Origin: Sideroxydans sp. CL21
Lineage (GTDB): Bacteria > Pseudomonadota > Gammaproteobacteria > Burkholderiales > Gallionellaceae
Length of the DNA: 64,000 nt
Assembly: GCF_902459525.1 (NCBI RefSeq)
Contig: NZ_LR699166.1
Coordinates: forward strand, 2,988,501 to 3,052,500
Reading direction: 5' to 3'
A program made the position numbers and the translations under genes. Position 1 is the first letter of the stretch, and every line of letters begins with the position of its first letter. The notes beneath the pieces are model-generated. The model had not been told where the DNA came from. It saw only the letters and a program-made list of their open reading frames with translations, and searched no databases. Below are positions 8,149 to 17,054 of the stretch, piece by piece.

Positions 8149-9079
8149 AGCCGCTTTCCTTTATTTTCATCACGCTGCCGTCCGCTGCGCGCACTGTGCA
8201 ACCTTGTGCCGCACTGATACTGCCGATGCGCGTGAGCGGCAGTTGCAGTTTTGCCGCAACCGCATCAATCTCGCTGCGCTTCGCGGCGGATGCGGTAAAA
8301 CACAATTCGTAATCATCGCCGCCGGACAGGACGCAATGCCGCAACAGCGCATCATCAATGCCGTGCGTTTCAACTGCCGGAATGGCAGCGAACGCGATCT
8401 CCGCACCGACCTGCGAGCATTCCAGAATATGCCCGAGATCGGCAAGCAAGCCGTCGGAAATATCGATGGCACTGTTGGCGATATCGCGCAAGGCCAACCC
8501 CAGCGCGACACGTGGCCGGGGTTGATGCAAGGCTGCAAGGCAGGAAAGACGGGCATTTTCAGGCAGTGCAAACCGGCCCTGCAGGTGTGCCAGCCCCAAT
8601 GCAGCCTTGCCCAATGTTCCGGACACCCAGATGTCATCACCGGCGTTGGCGCCGCTGCGGCGCAATGCCCGACCCCGCGGCACCTCGCCCATGATGGTCA
8701 CGCTCAGGTTCAGGGGGCCGCGTGTGGTGTCGCCGCCAACGAGTTCCACGCCATACTCATCGGCCAAGGCGAAGAAGCCCTCGCTGAGCCGCCGCAGCCA
8801 GTTCTCGTCGGCACCCGGTAAAGCCAGGGCCAGCGTCGCCCAGCGCGGGACTGCGCCCATAGCCGCCAGATCGGAGAGATTAACCGCGAGCGTCTTGTGG
8901 CCCAACAGGAATGGATCGGCATCGGGGAAAAAGTGCGTGCCGCTGACCAGCATGTCGGTGGAGACTGCCAGCTCCATGCCCTCCGCGACGCGGAGCAGTG
9001 CGGCATCGTCGCCCACGCCGAGGATCGCATTCGGCGCGGGACGGGTGAAATAGCGCTGGATGAGATCGAATTCCGACAA
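8132..9079 (-). CDS. thiL: Thiamine-monophosphate kinase
   Basis: 315 residues, of the PurM/ThiL superfamily. The N-terminus has the typical MSEFDLIQRYF and GVGDDAALL metal/ATP motif. Further on are STDMLVSGTHFFPDADP and NLSDLAAMGAVPRWATLAL. The C-terminal half has GLLADLGHIL and SGGDDYELCFT. It phosphorylates thiamine monophosphate to the pyrophosphate cofactor. It lies between nusB and pgpA in the conserved rib-nusB-thiL-pgpA block. Confidence 0.95.
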   Translation of the reverse strand: MSEFDLIQRYFTRPAPNAILGVGDDAALLRVAEGMELAVSTDMLVSGTHFFPDADPFLLGHKTLAVNLSDLAAMGAVPRWATLALALPGADENWLRRLSEGFFALADEYGVELVGGDTTRGPLNLSVTIMGEVPRGRALRRSGANAGDDIWVSGTLGKAALGLAHLQGRFALPENARLSCLAALHQPRPRVALGLALRDIANSAIDISDGLLADLGHILECSQVGAEIAFAAIPAVETHGIDDALLRHCVLSGGDDYELCFTASAAKRSEIDAVAAKLQLPLTRIGSISAAQGCTVRAADGSVMKIKESGYDHFA

Positions 9080-9094
9080 GGCGGCTCCGATGGA

Positions 9095-9547
9095 TTATTT
9101 CGCGGCGACCTCGGTCGCGCGCACTTGTGCCGCCAGCTTGTCCAGCACGCCGTTGACGAATTTATGTCCGTCGCTGCCGCCGAAAGTCTTGGCCAGTTCC
9201 ACCGCCTCGTTGATGACGACGCGATAGGGCACTTCGGGATGGTGAGTCAATTCGTACGCTCCCAGCAGCAACACCGAGAATTCGACCGGGCTCAATTCAT
9301 TCACGGCACGATCCAGATGCGGGGCGATCTGTGCGGACAATGCCTCGCTCTCGGCGACCGCGCCTTTCAGCAATTGCCCGAAGAATTCCATGTCATAACG
9401 TCCCAGACTCTTTTCGGCCAGCGTGCCTTTCTCGATCAGTGCCGGATTTTTGCCGGAAAGCCGCCATTCGTAGACTCCCTGCATCGCCAGTTCGCGCGCA
9501 CGATGGCGCAGGCTCTTGGCGGGATTGTGCTGTTTGGCGTCGCTCAT
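9095..9547 (-). CDS. nusB: Transcription antitermination factor NusB
   Basis: 150 residues, all-helical, with conserved [14 protein letters not shown]-like start (here [17 protein letters not shown]) and the C-terminal [24 protein letters not shown] signature. It binds boxA RNA with NusE during rRNA transcription. It overlaps the ribH stop by 4 bp, giving the very common ribH-nusB coupling. Confidence 0.96.
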   Translation of the reverse strand: MSDAKQHNPAKSLRHRARELAMQGVYEWRLSGKNPALIEKGTLAEKSLGRYDMEFFGQLLKGAVAESEALSAQIAPHLDRAVNELSPVEFSVLLLGAYELTHHPEVPYRVVINEAVELAKTFGGSDGHKFVNGVLDKLAAQVRATEVAAK

Positions 9548-9996
9548 GCGAGCGCTTTCAGCAGGTGCACCATCTCGATGGCAACCAGCGCCGCTTCCGC
9601 ACCCTTCACGTTGACGCGCACTTCAGCCTGTTCGTCTGTATCGGTGGTCAGGATGGCGTTGGCGACCGGCACACCGCTGTGCAGTTGCACTTCACCCACG
9701 CCCCGCGCCGATTCGTTGGAAACGACCTCGAAATGATATGTGTCGCCGCGTATCACCGCACCCAGCGCAACCAGCGCGTCGAATTTCTTGCTCTGTGCCA
9801 TGGCTTGCAGCACCAGCGGTATCTCCAGTGCGCCCGGCACGGTGGCCAGTGTAATGTCGTTCTCGCTGACGCCGCTGAGTACCAGTTGCTGGCGACATGC
9901 AGCCAGCAACCCTTCGCACACGACTTCGTTGAAACGGCTCTGCACGATGCCGATGCGCAGGCCCTTGCCGTTCAGGTTCTGTTCGATCTCTTTCAT
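9544..9996 (-). CDS. ribH: 6,7-dimethyl-8-ribityllumazine synthase
   Basis: 150 residues from ATG 9996; the open frame extends further upstream but only into ribB antisense sequence, and the family starts at [14 protein letters not shown]. Conserved motifs include [29 protein letters not shown] and the [17 protein letters not shown] region. It condenses the butanone phosphate with the aminouracil in the penultimate step of riboflavin synthesis. Its start overlaps the ribB stop by 4 bp. Confidence 0.96.
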   Translation of the reverse strand: MKEIEQNLNGKGLRIGIVQSRFNEVVCEGLLAACRQQLVLSGVSENDITLATVPGALEIPLVLQAMAQSKKFDALVALGAVIRGDTYHFEVVSNESARGVGEVQLHSGVPVANAILTTDTDEQAEVRVNVKGAEAALVAIEMVHLLKALA

Positions 9997-11093
9997 TTTG
10001 TTTCCTTGCATTGACAGTAACGCACCACTTCCAGCCCGAAGCCGGTCATGCTGGGCAATTTGCGCGGGGTGGCGATCAGGCACATCTTGCCGACGTTGAG
10101 ATCGCGCAATATCTGCGCGCCGATGCCATAACTGCGCGGATCCCACCGCGCGTGATCGGGTTCCGGTTTGGCTGCGGCCCGGGCCAGGAGGCTCGCCGAT
10201 GTCTCGGTATGATGCATCATCACCAGTACGCCCGCCTCGGATTCGCTGATCTTCTTCAGCGCATCATGCACGCTGGTCGTGTTCGGCAGGCTGACCTGTT
10301 CCATGAAATCCAGCGCGGACAAGGGTTCATGCACGCGCACCACCGTCTCGATCTGCGGCTGGATGTTGCCCTTCACCAGCGCCAGATGGGTACGCTGGGT
10401 GGTCTTGTCGGTGTAGGTCACCAGTTCGAATTCGCCGTAGGCGGTTTGCACCGTGCGTCGTGCGACGCGCTCGACCAGCGTCTCGTTGTGGATGCGATAC
10501 TCGATCAGATCCGCGATGGTGCCTATCTTCAGGCCGTGCTCCTTGGCGAACGGGATCAGATCCGGCAGGCGGGCCATCTCGCCGTCTTCCTTGATGATTT
10601 CGCAGATCACCGCTGCCGGCATCACGCCGGCCATTTGCGCCAGGTCGCAACCCGCTTCGGTATGTCCTGCACGCACCAGCACACCGCCCGGTCGCGCCAT
10701 GATGGGAAAGATATGGCCGGGCTGAACGATGTCGGCCGGCTTGGCGTCCCTCTTCACCGCGGCCCTGATGGTCGTGGCGCGGTCGGACGCGGAGATGCCG
10801 GTGGTCACGCCTTCCGCCGCCTCGATTGAAACGGTGAAATTGGTGCCCAGCGGGCTCTTGTTCTCGCGCGCCATGTGCGAAATGCCGAGCTGGCGGCAGC
10901 GCTCCTCGGTCAGCGTCAGGCAGACCAGGCCGCGCGCATGGCGGATCATGAAGTTGATGGCTTCGGGCGTGACGAATTCGGCGGCGAACAGAAGGTCGCC
11001 CTCGTTCTCACGGTCTTCCTCGTCCACCAGGACGACCATACGTCCGGCGCGTATCTCGTCGATTATTTCGGTTATCGGTGCGATGTCAGTCAT
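9993..11093 (-). CDS. ribB: 3,4-dihydroxy-2-butanone-4-phosphate synthase fused to a degenerate GTP cyclohydrolase II domain (RibBX type)
   Basis: 366 residues from ATG 11093. The N-terminal half is an intact RibB domain, with the catalytic acidic loop [11 protein letters not shown] and [13 protein letters not shown]. The C-terminal half is homologous to GTP cyclohydrolase II only in outline ([30 protein letters not shown]). It lacks the zinc-binding Cys trio (normally in SLRCDCG) and the RQEGRGIGL catalytic segment. This matches the known RibBX group, in which the second domain is not an active cyclohydrolase, so a separate ribA should exist elsewhere. The start was moved downstream to the family N-terminus [17 protein letters not shown]. 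Confidence 0.93.
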   Translation of the reverse strand: MTDIAPITEIIDEIRAGRMVVLVDEEDRENEGDLLFAAEFVTPEAINFMIRHARGLVCLTLTEERCRQLGISHMARENKSPLGTNFTVSIEAAEGVTTGISASDRATTIRAAVKRDAKPADIVQPGHIFPIMARPGGVLVRAGHTEAGCDLAQMAGVMPAAVICEIIKEDGEMARLPDLIPFAKEHGLKIGTIADLIEYRIHNETLVERVARRTVQTAYGEFELVTYTDKTTQRTHLALVKGNIQPQIETVVRVHEPLSALDFMEQVSLPNTTSVHDALKKISESEAGVLVMMHHTETSASLLARAAAKPEPDHARWDPRSYGIGAQILRDLNVGKMCLIATPRKLPSMTGFGLEVVRYCQCKETK

Positions 11094-11505
11094 TGTCTGC
11101 GGCTCAGTTTTGGGTATCGCGAAATCGCGGGACAGGGATTTTAACACCATCGGCAATAATCCTTGCCGCCTCTGTCAGCGCCCCCGGCATTGCCTTCGGA
11201 CGGTATTCGCATTTCACATCAGGCTGCGATACCCCCTATAATCCGGTCATCGTCTTCACAGCCTTTCCTATGCCGCAACTGAACCTCTCAAAATGGGCAA
11301 TCCGCAACCGGGCCATCGTGCTCTATCTGTTGCCGACCTTGCCCATTTCGGGTGCGCTCGCCTATCCGGAATTGCCGCAGAACGAAGACCCTGGTTTTTC
11401 CTGCAAGGGAAAGACTTGCGCAGCTCGCTGGTGGGGTTCGTCATCCGCAAATGACGTGTCCGGAGCCGGAATACCGCAAAGCGACGTGGCATTCATTTCA
11501 GGAGA
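11094..11505. other. Interval between ribB and the methyltransferase gene
   Basis: About 412 bp without an intact gene. It should hold the ribB promoter on the minus strand and contains the RND-transporter remnant described separately. No FMN riboswitch-like fold was recognised by eye. The part from about 11400 to 11505 matches nothing recognised. Confidence 0.5.
11270..11401 (+). pseudogene. Remnant of the N-terminus of an RND efflux permease
   Basis: ATG 11270 opens MPQLNLSKWAIRNRAIVLY, then LLPTLPISGALAYPELPQNEDP. This is the standard N-terminus of AcrB-family inner-membrane pumps (first transmembrane helix followed by the EDP/F segment). After about 44 codons the similarity stops and the frame continues into unrelated sequence. 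Only the first helix of a roughly 1000-residue protein survives, so this is a deletion scar. Confidence 0.75.
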
Positions 11506-12060
11506 TTGACGTTGCTGGAAGGTATCGTGTTTACGCTCGCCACCATGGCATTGGCTTACGTTTCGAGAGCCTCGCTGCGCGTCCCCAGGTCGCACGGTTT
11601 CTATCGGTTTTTCGCGTGGGAGCTGATGCTGCTTCTGATCGTAATGAACATCGACGGCTGGTATGTCGTGCCAGTTTCGTTCGACCAGACGATCAGCGGA
11701 ATATTGATGGCCATTTCGCTGATCGTGATCATTCTGGGCTACGGGATATTGCGCCTGCTGGGTGAGAGGGACGACAGTCGCAATGACGGGGCGCTGATGG
11801 TGTTCGAGAAAACTTCCGTACTCGTCACCCACGGAATATATCGTTATATCCGCCACCCGATGTACAGCTCGCTGATCTTTCTGGACTGGGGCTTGTTTTT
11901 CAAACGCATGTCCTGGCTGAGCGGCGGTATTGCGCTGTTCGCCTGTCTCTTCCTCGTGATTACCTCGCTAGTGGAAGAGACCGAGAACATCCGCTATTTT
12001 GGCGCGCAATACCGGGAATACATGAAACGCACCAAGCGCTTCATTCCGTTCATGGCATGA
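11506..12060 (+). CDS. Isoprenylcysteine carboxyl methyltransferase-like membrane protein
   Basis: 184 residues with four to five hydrophobic segments. The C-terminal half carries the ICMT/PEMT-type signature GIYRYIRHPMYSSLIFLDWG and VEETENIRYFGAQYREYMKRTKRFIP, which forms the S-adenosylmethionine site in this family. Start is TTG 11506 or TTG 11512; the second has better spacing from AGGAG at 11500-11504. Substrate unknown. It lies on the opposite strand to the rib operon, between ribE and ribB, so it is an insertion into an otherwise contiguous block. It is convergent with ribE. Confidence 0.75.
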   Translation: MTLLEGIVFTLATMALAYVSRASLRVPRSHGFYRFFAWELMLLLIVMNIDGWYVVPVSFDQTISGILMAISLIVIILGYGILRLLGERDDSRNDGALMVFEKTSVLVTHGIYRYIRHPMYSSLIFLDWGLFFKRMSWLSGGIALFACLFLVITSLVEETENIRYFGAQYREYMKRTKRFIPFMA

Positions 12061-12061
12061 A

Positions 12062-12658
12062 TCACCCGGCGTCCGCGGTCATCATGCGTTCGACGTAGCG
12101 CGCGATCAGGTCGATCTCCAGATTGACTTTCGCTCCGACCGTCAGCTCGTTCAATGTCGTCACATCCAGCGTATGCGGAATGAGATTCACCTCGAATTCC
12201 GCCCCCGACACTTGGTTGACCGTCAGACTGACACCGTTGATGGTGATTGATCCTTTCACTGCAATATACTTTGCCAATTGTTGCGGTGCACGCACGATCA
12301 GTCTCCAGCTTTCACCGATATCGTTGAACGCGATCACCGTACCCACACCGTCCACATGACCGCTGACCAGATGCCCGCCCAGGCGGTCGGACAAGCGCAA
12401 AGCCTTTTCCAGATTGACATGGCCGCCCTGCATTTCCAGTCCGGTAGTGCAATTCAAGGTTTCGCGCGAGACGTCCACCGTAAAGTCGCTTCCGGCTATC
12501 TTCACCACGGTGAGGCAGACACCGTTCACGGCGATGCTGTCACCGAGCTGTACGTCGTCCATGCCGAGCACTTCAGTCGCCACTGTCAGGCGCAAACCGC
12601 CATCCCGGTCCTGCGCCAATTTGATGAGACCGACGTCGGCCACGATTCCGCTGAACAT
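12062..12658 (-). CDS. ribE: Riboflavin synthase
   Basis: 198 residues from ATG 12658 (MFSGIVADVGLI). It has the two internally similar lumazine-binding repeats, each with a GVCLTV or GVSLTV core (NGVCLTVVKIAGSDFTVDVS; NGVSLTVNQVSGAEFEVNLIPHTL). It dismutates two lumazine molecules to riboflavin. The stop of ribD lies 2 bp upstream of its start, so the two are co-translated. Confidence 0.96.
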   Translation of the reverse strand: MFSGIVADVGLIKLAQDRDGGLRLTVATEVLGMDDVQLGDSIAVNGVCLTVVKIAGSDFTVDVSRETLNCTTGLEMQGGHVNLEKALRLSDRLGGHLVSGHVDGVGTVIAFNDIGESWRLIVRAPQQLAKYIAVKGSITINGVSLTVNQVSGAEFEVNLIPHTLDVTTLNELTVGAKVNLEIDLIARYVERMMTADAG

Positions 12659-12660
12659 GA

Positions 12661-13752
12661 TCATTTCTCCTTTGATATTCTTGCGACGATACGCAGATCG
12701 CCGCCCACTTGCCGCACATCGTTCCATTGCAGCGCAACCCCTTGTTGCAACTGCGTCAGCTCTCCCAGGTCCGCCAGCCCCCGCGCGGCATCGCCCAACA
12801 ACTTAGGTGCGAGATACAGCACCAATTCATCCACCAGCCCTGCCTTCAGCAGCGCCCCGTTCAATGTGCGCCCCGCTTCCACGAGCACCTCATTGATGCC
12901 GCGCTTCCCGAGGTCGCGCAACACGCCGGGCACATCGATTTCGCCGTCCGCAGTTGCCAGAATTTTTACTTCCGCGCCACTGGTCTTTATTGCCTGGTGC
13001 TTTTCTGCATCCGAACAGGCGGTATAGATAAGCGTCTTTCCGCTCTGCAGGATTTTGGCTTTGGGCGGAATGCGCAACCGGCTATCCAGCACCACACGCA
13101 ACGGTTGCCTTTCTGTCGGGATATCCCTCACATCAAGCTGCGGGTCGTCCGCCAGTATCGTACCGATACCCGTGAGTACGGCACAGGAACGTGCGCGCCA
13201 ATGTTGCACGTCGTGTCGCGCCGCTGCGCCGGTGATCCATTTGCTGGTGCCGTTCGCCAGCGCCGTATGGCCATCCAGACTCGCTGCAATCTTGCTGCGT
13301 ATCCAGGGCGTGCCGCGCGTCATCCGCGAGAAAAACCCGATGTTCAGTTCGCGCGCGGCAGCTTCCATCAAACCGCTTTCGACCCCGATTCCGGCCGCAC
13401 GCAATTTGGCGATGCCTTGTCCTGCTACTTGGGGATTCGGATCCTGTACCGCTATAACCACGCGCCGGATCCTTGCCGCGATGAGCGCATCGGCACAGGG
13501 AGGCGTGCGGCCGTGGTGGCTGCACGGTTCCAGCGTGACGTAAGCTGTCGCACCGCGTGTCGCATCACCAGCCGCGCGCAAGGCATGAACTTCGGCATGC
13601 GACTCGCCGGCACGCTCGTGCCAGCCCTCCCCGACTACCTTGCCGTCACGGACCAACACGCAGCCAACACGGGGATTGGGGCTGGTCGTGTACAACCCCC
13701 GCTCTGCAAGACGCAGCGCCTGAGCCATCCACTGACTGTCGGCAACATTCAT
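12661..13752 (-). CDS. ribD: Bifunctional diaminohydroxyphosphoribosylaminopyrimidine deaminase / reductase
   Basis: 363 residues. The N-terminal deaminase domain (about 1-145) has the zinc motif HAEVHAL and the [15 protein letters not shown] loop. The C-terminal reductase domain (about 150-363) has [12 protein letters not shown] and the NADPH-binding [11 protein letters not shown]-like sequence (here [19 protein letters not shown]). It catalyses the second and third steps of riboflavin synthesis. It overlaps the nrdR stop by 4 bp. Confidence 0.96.
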   Translation of the reverse strand: MNVADSQWMAQALRLAERGLYTTSPNPRVGCVLVRDGKVVGEGWHERAGESHAEVHALRAAGDATRGATAYVTLEPCSHHGRTPPCADALIAARIRRVVIAVQDPNPQVAGQGIAKLRAAGIGVESGLMEAAARELNIGFFSRMTRGTPWIRSKIAASLDGHTALANGTSKWITGAAARHDVQHWRARSCAVLTGIGTILADDPQLDVRDIPTERQPLRVVLDSRLRIPPKAKILQSGKTLIYTACSDAEKHQAIKTSGAEVKILATADGEIDVPGVLRDLGKRGINEVLVEAGRTLNGALLKAGLVDELVLYLAPKLLGDAARGLADLGELTQLQQGVALQWNDVRQVGGDLRIVARISKEK

Positions 13753-14225
13753 TTTTTTTCGTTCTGGCGCCGCCGGGGATTTTTGACAGCGTCGATCGCA
13801 TCTGAAAAATCGCCGACATCCTGAAAACTCTTGTACACGGAGGCGAAACGAATGTAGGCGACCTTGTCGAGCTTGAGCAGCTCTTTCATCACCATCTCGC
13901 CTATCTGGCGCGAACCGATCTCGCGTTCGCCGATCGCAAATACCTTTTGCGTGACATTATCGATGGCGGCATCGACCAATTCGGTTGGAACGGGACGCTT
14001 GTGCAGCGCCCGGGTAAAGCTGGTGCGCAGTTTTTCTTCATCGAACTCGCTGCGCATGCCGTTCTGCTTGACCACCTGCGGCATACGCAGCTCGACTACT
14101 TCGTAAGTCGTAAAACGCTTGTCGCAGGATACGCACCGCCTGCGCCGACGAATGCTGTCGCCCTCCTCGTTCTCGCGAGTGTCAACGACCTGGGTGCCGG
14201 GATGCTTGCAGAAAGGACATTTCAT
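13749..14225 (-). CDS. nrdR: Transcriptional repressor NrdR
   Basis: 158 residues. The zinc ribbon is [16 protein letters not shown]...[12 protein letters not shown] at the N-terminus. It is followed by an ATP-cone domain ([20 protein letters not shown]). NrdR represses ribonucleotide reductase genes when dATP is bound. It is the first gene of the rib block and sits downstream of glyA in the same direction, the usual betaproteobacterial glyA-nrdR-rib order. Confidence 0.97.
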   Translation of the reverse strand: MKCPFCKHPGTQVVDTRENEEGDSIRRRRRCVSCDKRFTTYEVVELRMPQVVKQNGMRSEFDEEKLRTSFTRALHKRPVPTELVDAAIDNVTQKVFAIGEREIGSRQIGEMVMKELLKLDKVAYIRFASVYKSFQDVGDFSDAIDAVKNPRRRQNEKK

Positions 14226-14226
14226 A

Positions 14227-14301
14227 GGATACGGGATACGGCATACAGGCCACAGGAACGGGCGGTTTCCCCCGAATCCAGTATCCCGTCTCCTGTATCC
14301 T
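14227..14301. repeat. Inverted repeat between glyA and nrdR
   Basis: GGATACGGGATAC near 14228-14240 is mirrored by GTATCCC at 14281-14287 and GTATCC at 14295-14300, giving a large interrupted hairpin in the 78-bp glyA-nrdR gap. No T-run follows. It may be an interspersed repeat or an RNA processing site rather than a terminator. Confidence 0.45.
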
Positions 14302-14303
14302 GC

Positions 14304-15548
14304 TTAGCCATACACGGGGAACTGCGTCGTCAGCTTTTTCACTTCACCCACCACGCGCGCGATCACCGCATCATCGTTCGGCGCATCCAGCACGTCGGCG
14401 ATGAGGTGAGCCAGCTTTTCGGCTTCCAGCTCCCTGAAACCACGCGTGGTCATCGCGGGCGAACCAATACGAATTCCGGAAGTGACGAATGGCTTTTCCG
14501 GGTCGTTGGGGATGGCGTTCTTGTTCACGGTGATGTGCGCCTTGCCCAGGGCGGCTTCCGCCTCTTTACCGGTCAGTTTCTTGGCACGCAGGTCGACCAG
14601 GAACACATGGCTGTCGGTACGACCGGACACGATGCGTGCTCCGCGCTCTTGCAATACCTTGGCCATTACCCGTGCATTGTCGATGACTTGTTTTTGATAT
14701 TCCTTGAATTCCTTGCTCGCAGCCTCTTTGAAGGCTACGGCTTTTGCGGCGATGACGTGCATCAGCGGGCCGCCTTGCAGTGCCGGGAAAATGGCAGAGT
14801 TGAGTGCTTTCTCATGTTCGGCCTTGGCCAGGATCAGGCCGCCGCGGGGGCCGCGCAACGTCTTGTGCGTGGTCGTTGTCACAAAGTCGGCAATACCGAC
14901 CGGGTTGGGGTAATAGCCGGCCGCAACCAAGCCTGCATAGTGCGCCATGTCCACGAACAGGTAGGCGCCAACGCTGTCGGCGATTGCGCGGAAGCGCTTC
15001 CAGTCGATGACAAGCGCATAGGCGGAGGCACCGGCCACGATCATCTTCGGCTTGTGCTCCGTTGCCAAGGCTTGCACCTGATCGTAATCAATCTCTTCTT
15101 TTTCATTCAGACCATACTGGATGGCGTTGTACAACTTGCCGCTGATGTTCACCGAGGCACCATGCGTCAAGTGGCCGCCGTGCGCCAGACTCATGCCCAG
15201 GATCGTGTCGCCGGGCTTCAGGACTGATACGTACACCGCCTGATTGGCCTGGGATCCGGAATGCGGCTGGACGTTGGCATATTCCGCACCGAACAGGGAT
15301 TTTGCACGGTCAATAGCCAGTTGTTCGGCCACATCAACGTATTCGCAACCGCCGTAGTACCGCTTGCCCGGATAACCCTCTGCATATTTGTTGGTCAGCT
15401 TGCTCCCCTGCGCTTCCATCACCGCCGGGCTGGTGTAGTTTTCCGAGGCGATCAGTTCGATATGATCTTCCTGACGGCGATTTTCATTCTGGATCACGGC
15501 CCAAAGTTCAGGGTCAGTGATTGCGATGGTGTTTTTGCTGGAGAACAT
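14304..15548 (-). CDS. glyA: Serine hydroxymethyltransferase
   Basis: 414 residues, normal length. It carries the N-terminal [12 protein letters not shown] motif, [13 protein letters not shown], and the PLP-lysine motif [14 protein letters not shown]. It is cytoplasmic and interconverts serine plus tetrahydrofolate with glycine plus methylene-THF. It is divergent from rpoH. Confidence 0.98.
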   Translation of the reverse strand: MFSSKNTIAITDPELWAVIQNENRRQEDHIELIASENYTSPAVMEAQGSKLTNKYAEGYPGKRYYGGCEYVDVAEQLAIDRAKSLFGAEYANVQPHSGSQANQAVYVSVLKPGDTILGMSLAHGGHLTHGASVNISGKLYNAIQYGLNEKEEIDYDQVQALATEHKPKMIVAGASAYALVIDWKRFRAIADSVGAYLFVDMAHYAGLVAAGYYPNPVGIADFVTTTTHKTLRGPRGGLILAKAEHEKALNSAIFPALQGGPLMHVIAAKAVAFKEAASKEFKEYQKQVIDNARVMAKVLQERGARIVSGRTDSHVFLVDLRAKKLTGKEAEAALGKAHITVNKNAIPNDPEKPFVTSGIRIGSPAMTTRGFRELEAEKLAHLIADVLDAPNDDAVIARVVGEVKKLTTQFPVYG

Positions 15549-15617
15549 GGTGATTATCCGTAAAGGTTAGAAATTTATGAAGGCGCGAATTCTATCATGC
15601 CGGAATGAAGCCCTGAC

Positions 15618-15636
15618 AGACGGGCTCGTCCCGTCT
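15618..15636. other. Short perfect hairpin in the glyA-rpoH divergent region
   Basis: AGACGGG and CCCGTCT form a 7-bp stem with a CTCGT loop, followed by TTA. It is too weak to call a terminator. It lies between the glyA start and the rpoH CIRCE element. Confidence 0.3.
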
Positions 15637-15666
15637 TTACCCCTGCTGTTCGAACCTTTTTGCCAT

Positions 15667-15693
15667 CTGGCACTCATACGGTCCGAGTGCTAG
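15667..15693 (+). promoter_or_regulatory. CIRCE (HrcA operator) upstream of rpoH
   Basis: CTGGCACTC-N9-GAGTGCTAG is the canonical CIRCE architecture (TTAGCACTC-N9-GAGTGCTAA) with one substitution-pair at the ends and the correct 9-bp spacer (15676-15684). It lies 25 bp before the rpoH ATG and ahead of the AGGAGG site at 15706-15711. It predicts repression of rpoH by HrcA and release on heat shock. Confidence 0.85.
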
Positions 15694-15718
15694 AATTAAA
15701 CAAATAGGAGGAAATGCC

Positions 15719-16588
15719 ATGAATGCAACCATGAGTTTGCCGATACCTTCTGCCGTAGGCAGTCTGGAGGGCTATGTTCAGGCCGTGAATCGCTTTCCGG
15801 TACTGTCGCATGAAGAGGAGTTGTCCCTGGCTAACCGCTTCAAGTCAGAAAATGACTTGGAGGCGGCGCGTCAGCTAGTAGTTTCTCACTTGCGCGTCGT
15901 GGTCAGCGTAGCACGGGGTTATGCCGGTTACGGTCTGCCGCAGGCCGACCTGATTCAGGAAGGTAATATAGGCTTGATGAAGGCGGTAAAACGCTATGAC
16001 CCGGAGCGTGGCGTACGTTTGGTATCGTTTGCCTTGCACTGGATACGTGCCGAGATTCACGAGTACGTGATACGCAACTGGCGCATGGTCAAAATCGCCA
16101 CCACCAAAGCGCAGCGTAAGCTGTTCTTCAACCTGCGCAGCATGAAACAGGGACTGGAGCCGCTCAAGCCGCAGCAAGTCAGCGAGATCGCCCAGCAACT
16201 CAACGTGAGCGAGCATGATGTGGTGGATATGGAAGCCCGCTTTGCCGGACATGAGATCGCGCTCGAACCGCTTGCAGGCGACGAAGATGAGAGTTATTCG
16301 CCCATCAATTATCTTGCCGACAATGCGGAGCACGAACCTTCATACATCCTTGAAGCAGCGGAACGCGAACACTTGCACACTTCCGGCTTGGCGCAAGCCT
16401 TGGCGAGCCTGGATGAGCGCAGTCGCCGCATCGTGGAAGCACGCTGGTTGCGCGAAGAGGAAGAGCATTCGTCAACATTGCATGAGTTGGCTGCCGAGTT
16501 CAATGTTTCCGCCGAGCGCATCCGCCAGATCGAGCAAAAGGCACTGATCAAGATGCAGTCACAGTTTGGTTTGCCTGCAACTGCCTGA
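15719..16588 (+). CDS. rpoH: RNA polymerase sigma-32 (heat-shock) factor
   Basis: 289 residues. Region 2 contains DLIQEGNIGLMKAVKRYDP and VRLVSFALHWIRAEIHEYV. The RpoH box is represented by RKLFFNLRSMKQ. Region 4 ends with LAAEFNVSAERIRQIEQKAL. It directs transcription of chaperone and protease genes. AGGAGG at 15706-15711 supports ATG 15719. It is headed by a CIRCE element and followed by a terminator. Confidence 0.97.
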   Translation: MNATMSLPIPSAVGSLEGYVQAVNRFPVLSHEEELSLANRFKSENDLEAARQLVVSHLRVVVSVARGYAGYGLPQADLIQEGNIGLMKAVKRYDPERGVRLVSFALHWIRAEIHEYVIRNWRMVKIATTKAQRKLFFNLRSMKQGLEPLKPQQVSEIAQQLNVSEHDVVDMEARFAGHEIALEPLAGDEDESYSPINYLADNAEHEPSYILEAAEREHLHTSGLAQALASLDERSRRIVEARWLREEEEHSSTLHELAAEFNVSAERIRQIEQKALIKMQSQFGLPATA

Positions 16589-16610
16589 TCTGGATTAGCC
16601 AAAGAAAAAA

Positions 16611-16638
16611 CCGCGGAAGTTTCTTCTGCGGCTTTTTT
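16611..16638 (+). terminator. Rho-independent terminator after rpoH, shared with sspB
   Basis: CCGCGGAAG / CTTCTGCGG (one mismatch, TTT loop) is followed by six T on the plus strand. A run of A precedes the stem, so it can also terminate sspB transcription from the other side (sspB stop at 16640). Confidence 0.85.
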
Positions 16639-16639
16639 A

Positions 16640-17041
16640 TTACTTCACAACTCTGAGAGTAGGCTTGCCCTGTGGAGACGGCCCATCTGGCGGTTCGCCC
16701 GCACCTGTCACCGCGCCCATGGGAGAAGACTCCTGCCCTTGAAACACCAGCCCCTGCCCGGTCTCTTTGGCGAAGATACCGATCACTGCCGACATCGGAA
16801 CGATAAGTTGGTGTGCCACGCCGCCGAAACGTCCGCCGCAGGTAATATCTTCGTTGCCCAGCTGCAAATTGCGCACTGCGTCCATGCCGATGTTCAGGAC
16901 GATCTTGCCGTCCTTGACGTAGGCCATCGGCACTTGCGTGTACTCGTTTACCTGCACCGCCAGGTACGGCGTGTATCCGGCATCGGCGCACCAGTCGAAA
17001 ATGGCGCGGATCAGGTAGGGTTTAGTGGATGGCTCGCTCAT
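16640..17041 (-). CDS. sspB: ClpXP protease specificity-enhancing factor SspB
   Basis: 133 residues. The N-terminal substrate-binding domain starts STKPYLIRAIFDWCADAGYTPYL and includes NIGMDAVRNLQLGNEDITCGGRFGG. A flexible Pro/Gly-rich tail ends in KPTLRVVK, the ClpX-docking peptide. It delivers ssrA-tagged proteins to ClpXP. It lies directly downstream of sspA. Confidence 0.95.
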   Translation of the reverse strand: MSEPSTKPYLIRAIFDWCADAGYTPYLAVQVNEYTQVPMAYVKDGKIVLNIGMDAVRNLQLGNEDITCGGRFGGVAHQLIVPMSAVIGIFAKETGQGLVFQGQESSPMGAVTGAGEPPDGPSPQGKPTLRVVK

Positions 17042-17054
17042 ACCAAACCTGAAA

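Noticed and set aside
10900-11270. FMN riboswitch upstream of ribB, ribD or ribE
   Set aside because: None of the conserved RFN segments (such as AGGGG...CCGACCG-type helices) could be recognised by eye upstream of these genes; a covariance search would settle it.
15549-15666. Glycine or SAM riboswitch before glyA
   Set aside because: The leader is short and shows only one 7-bp hairpin; nothing like an aptamer core is apparent.
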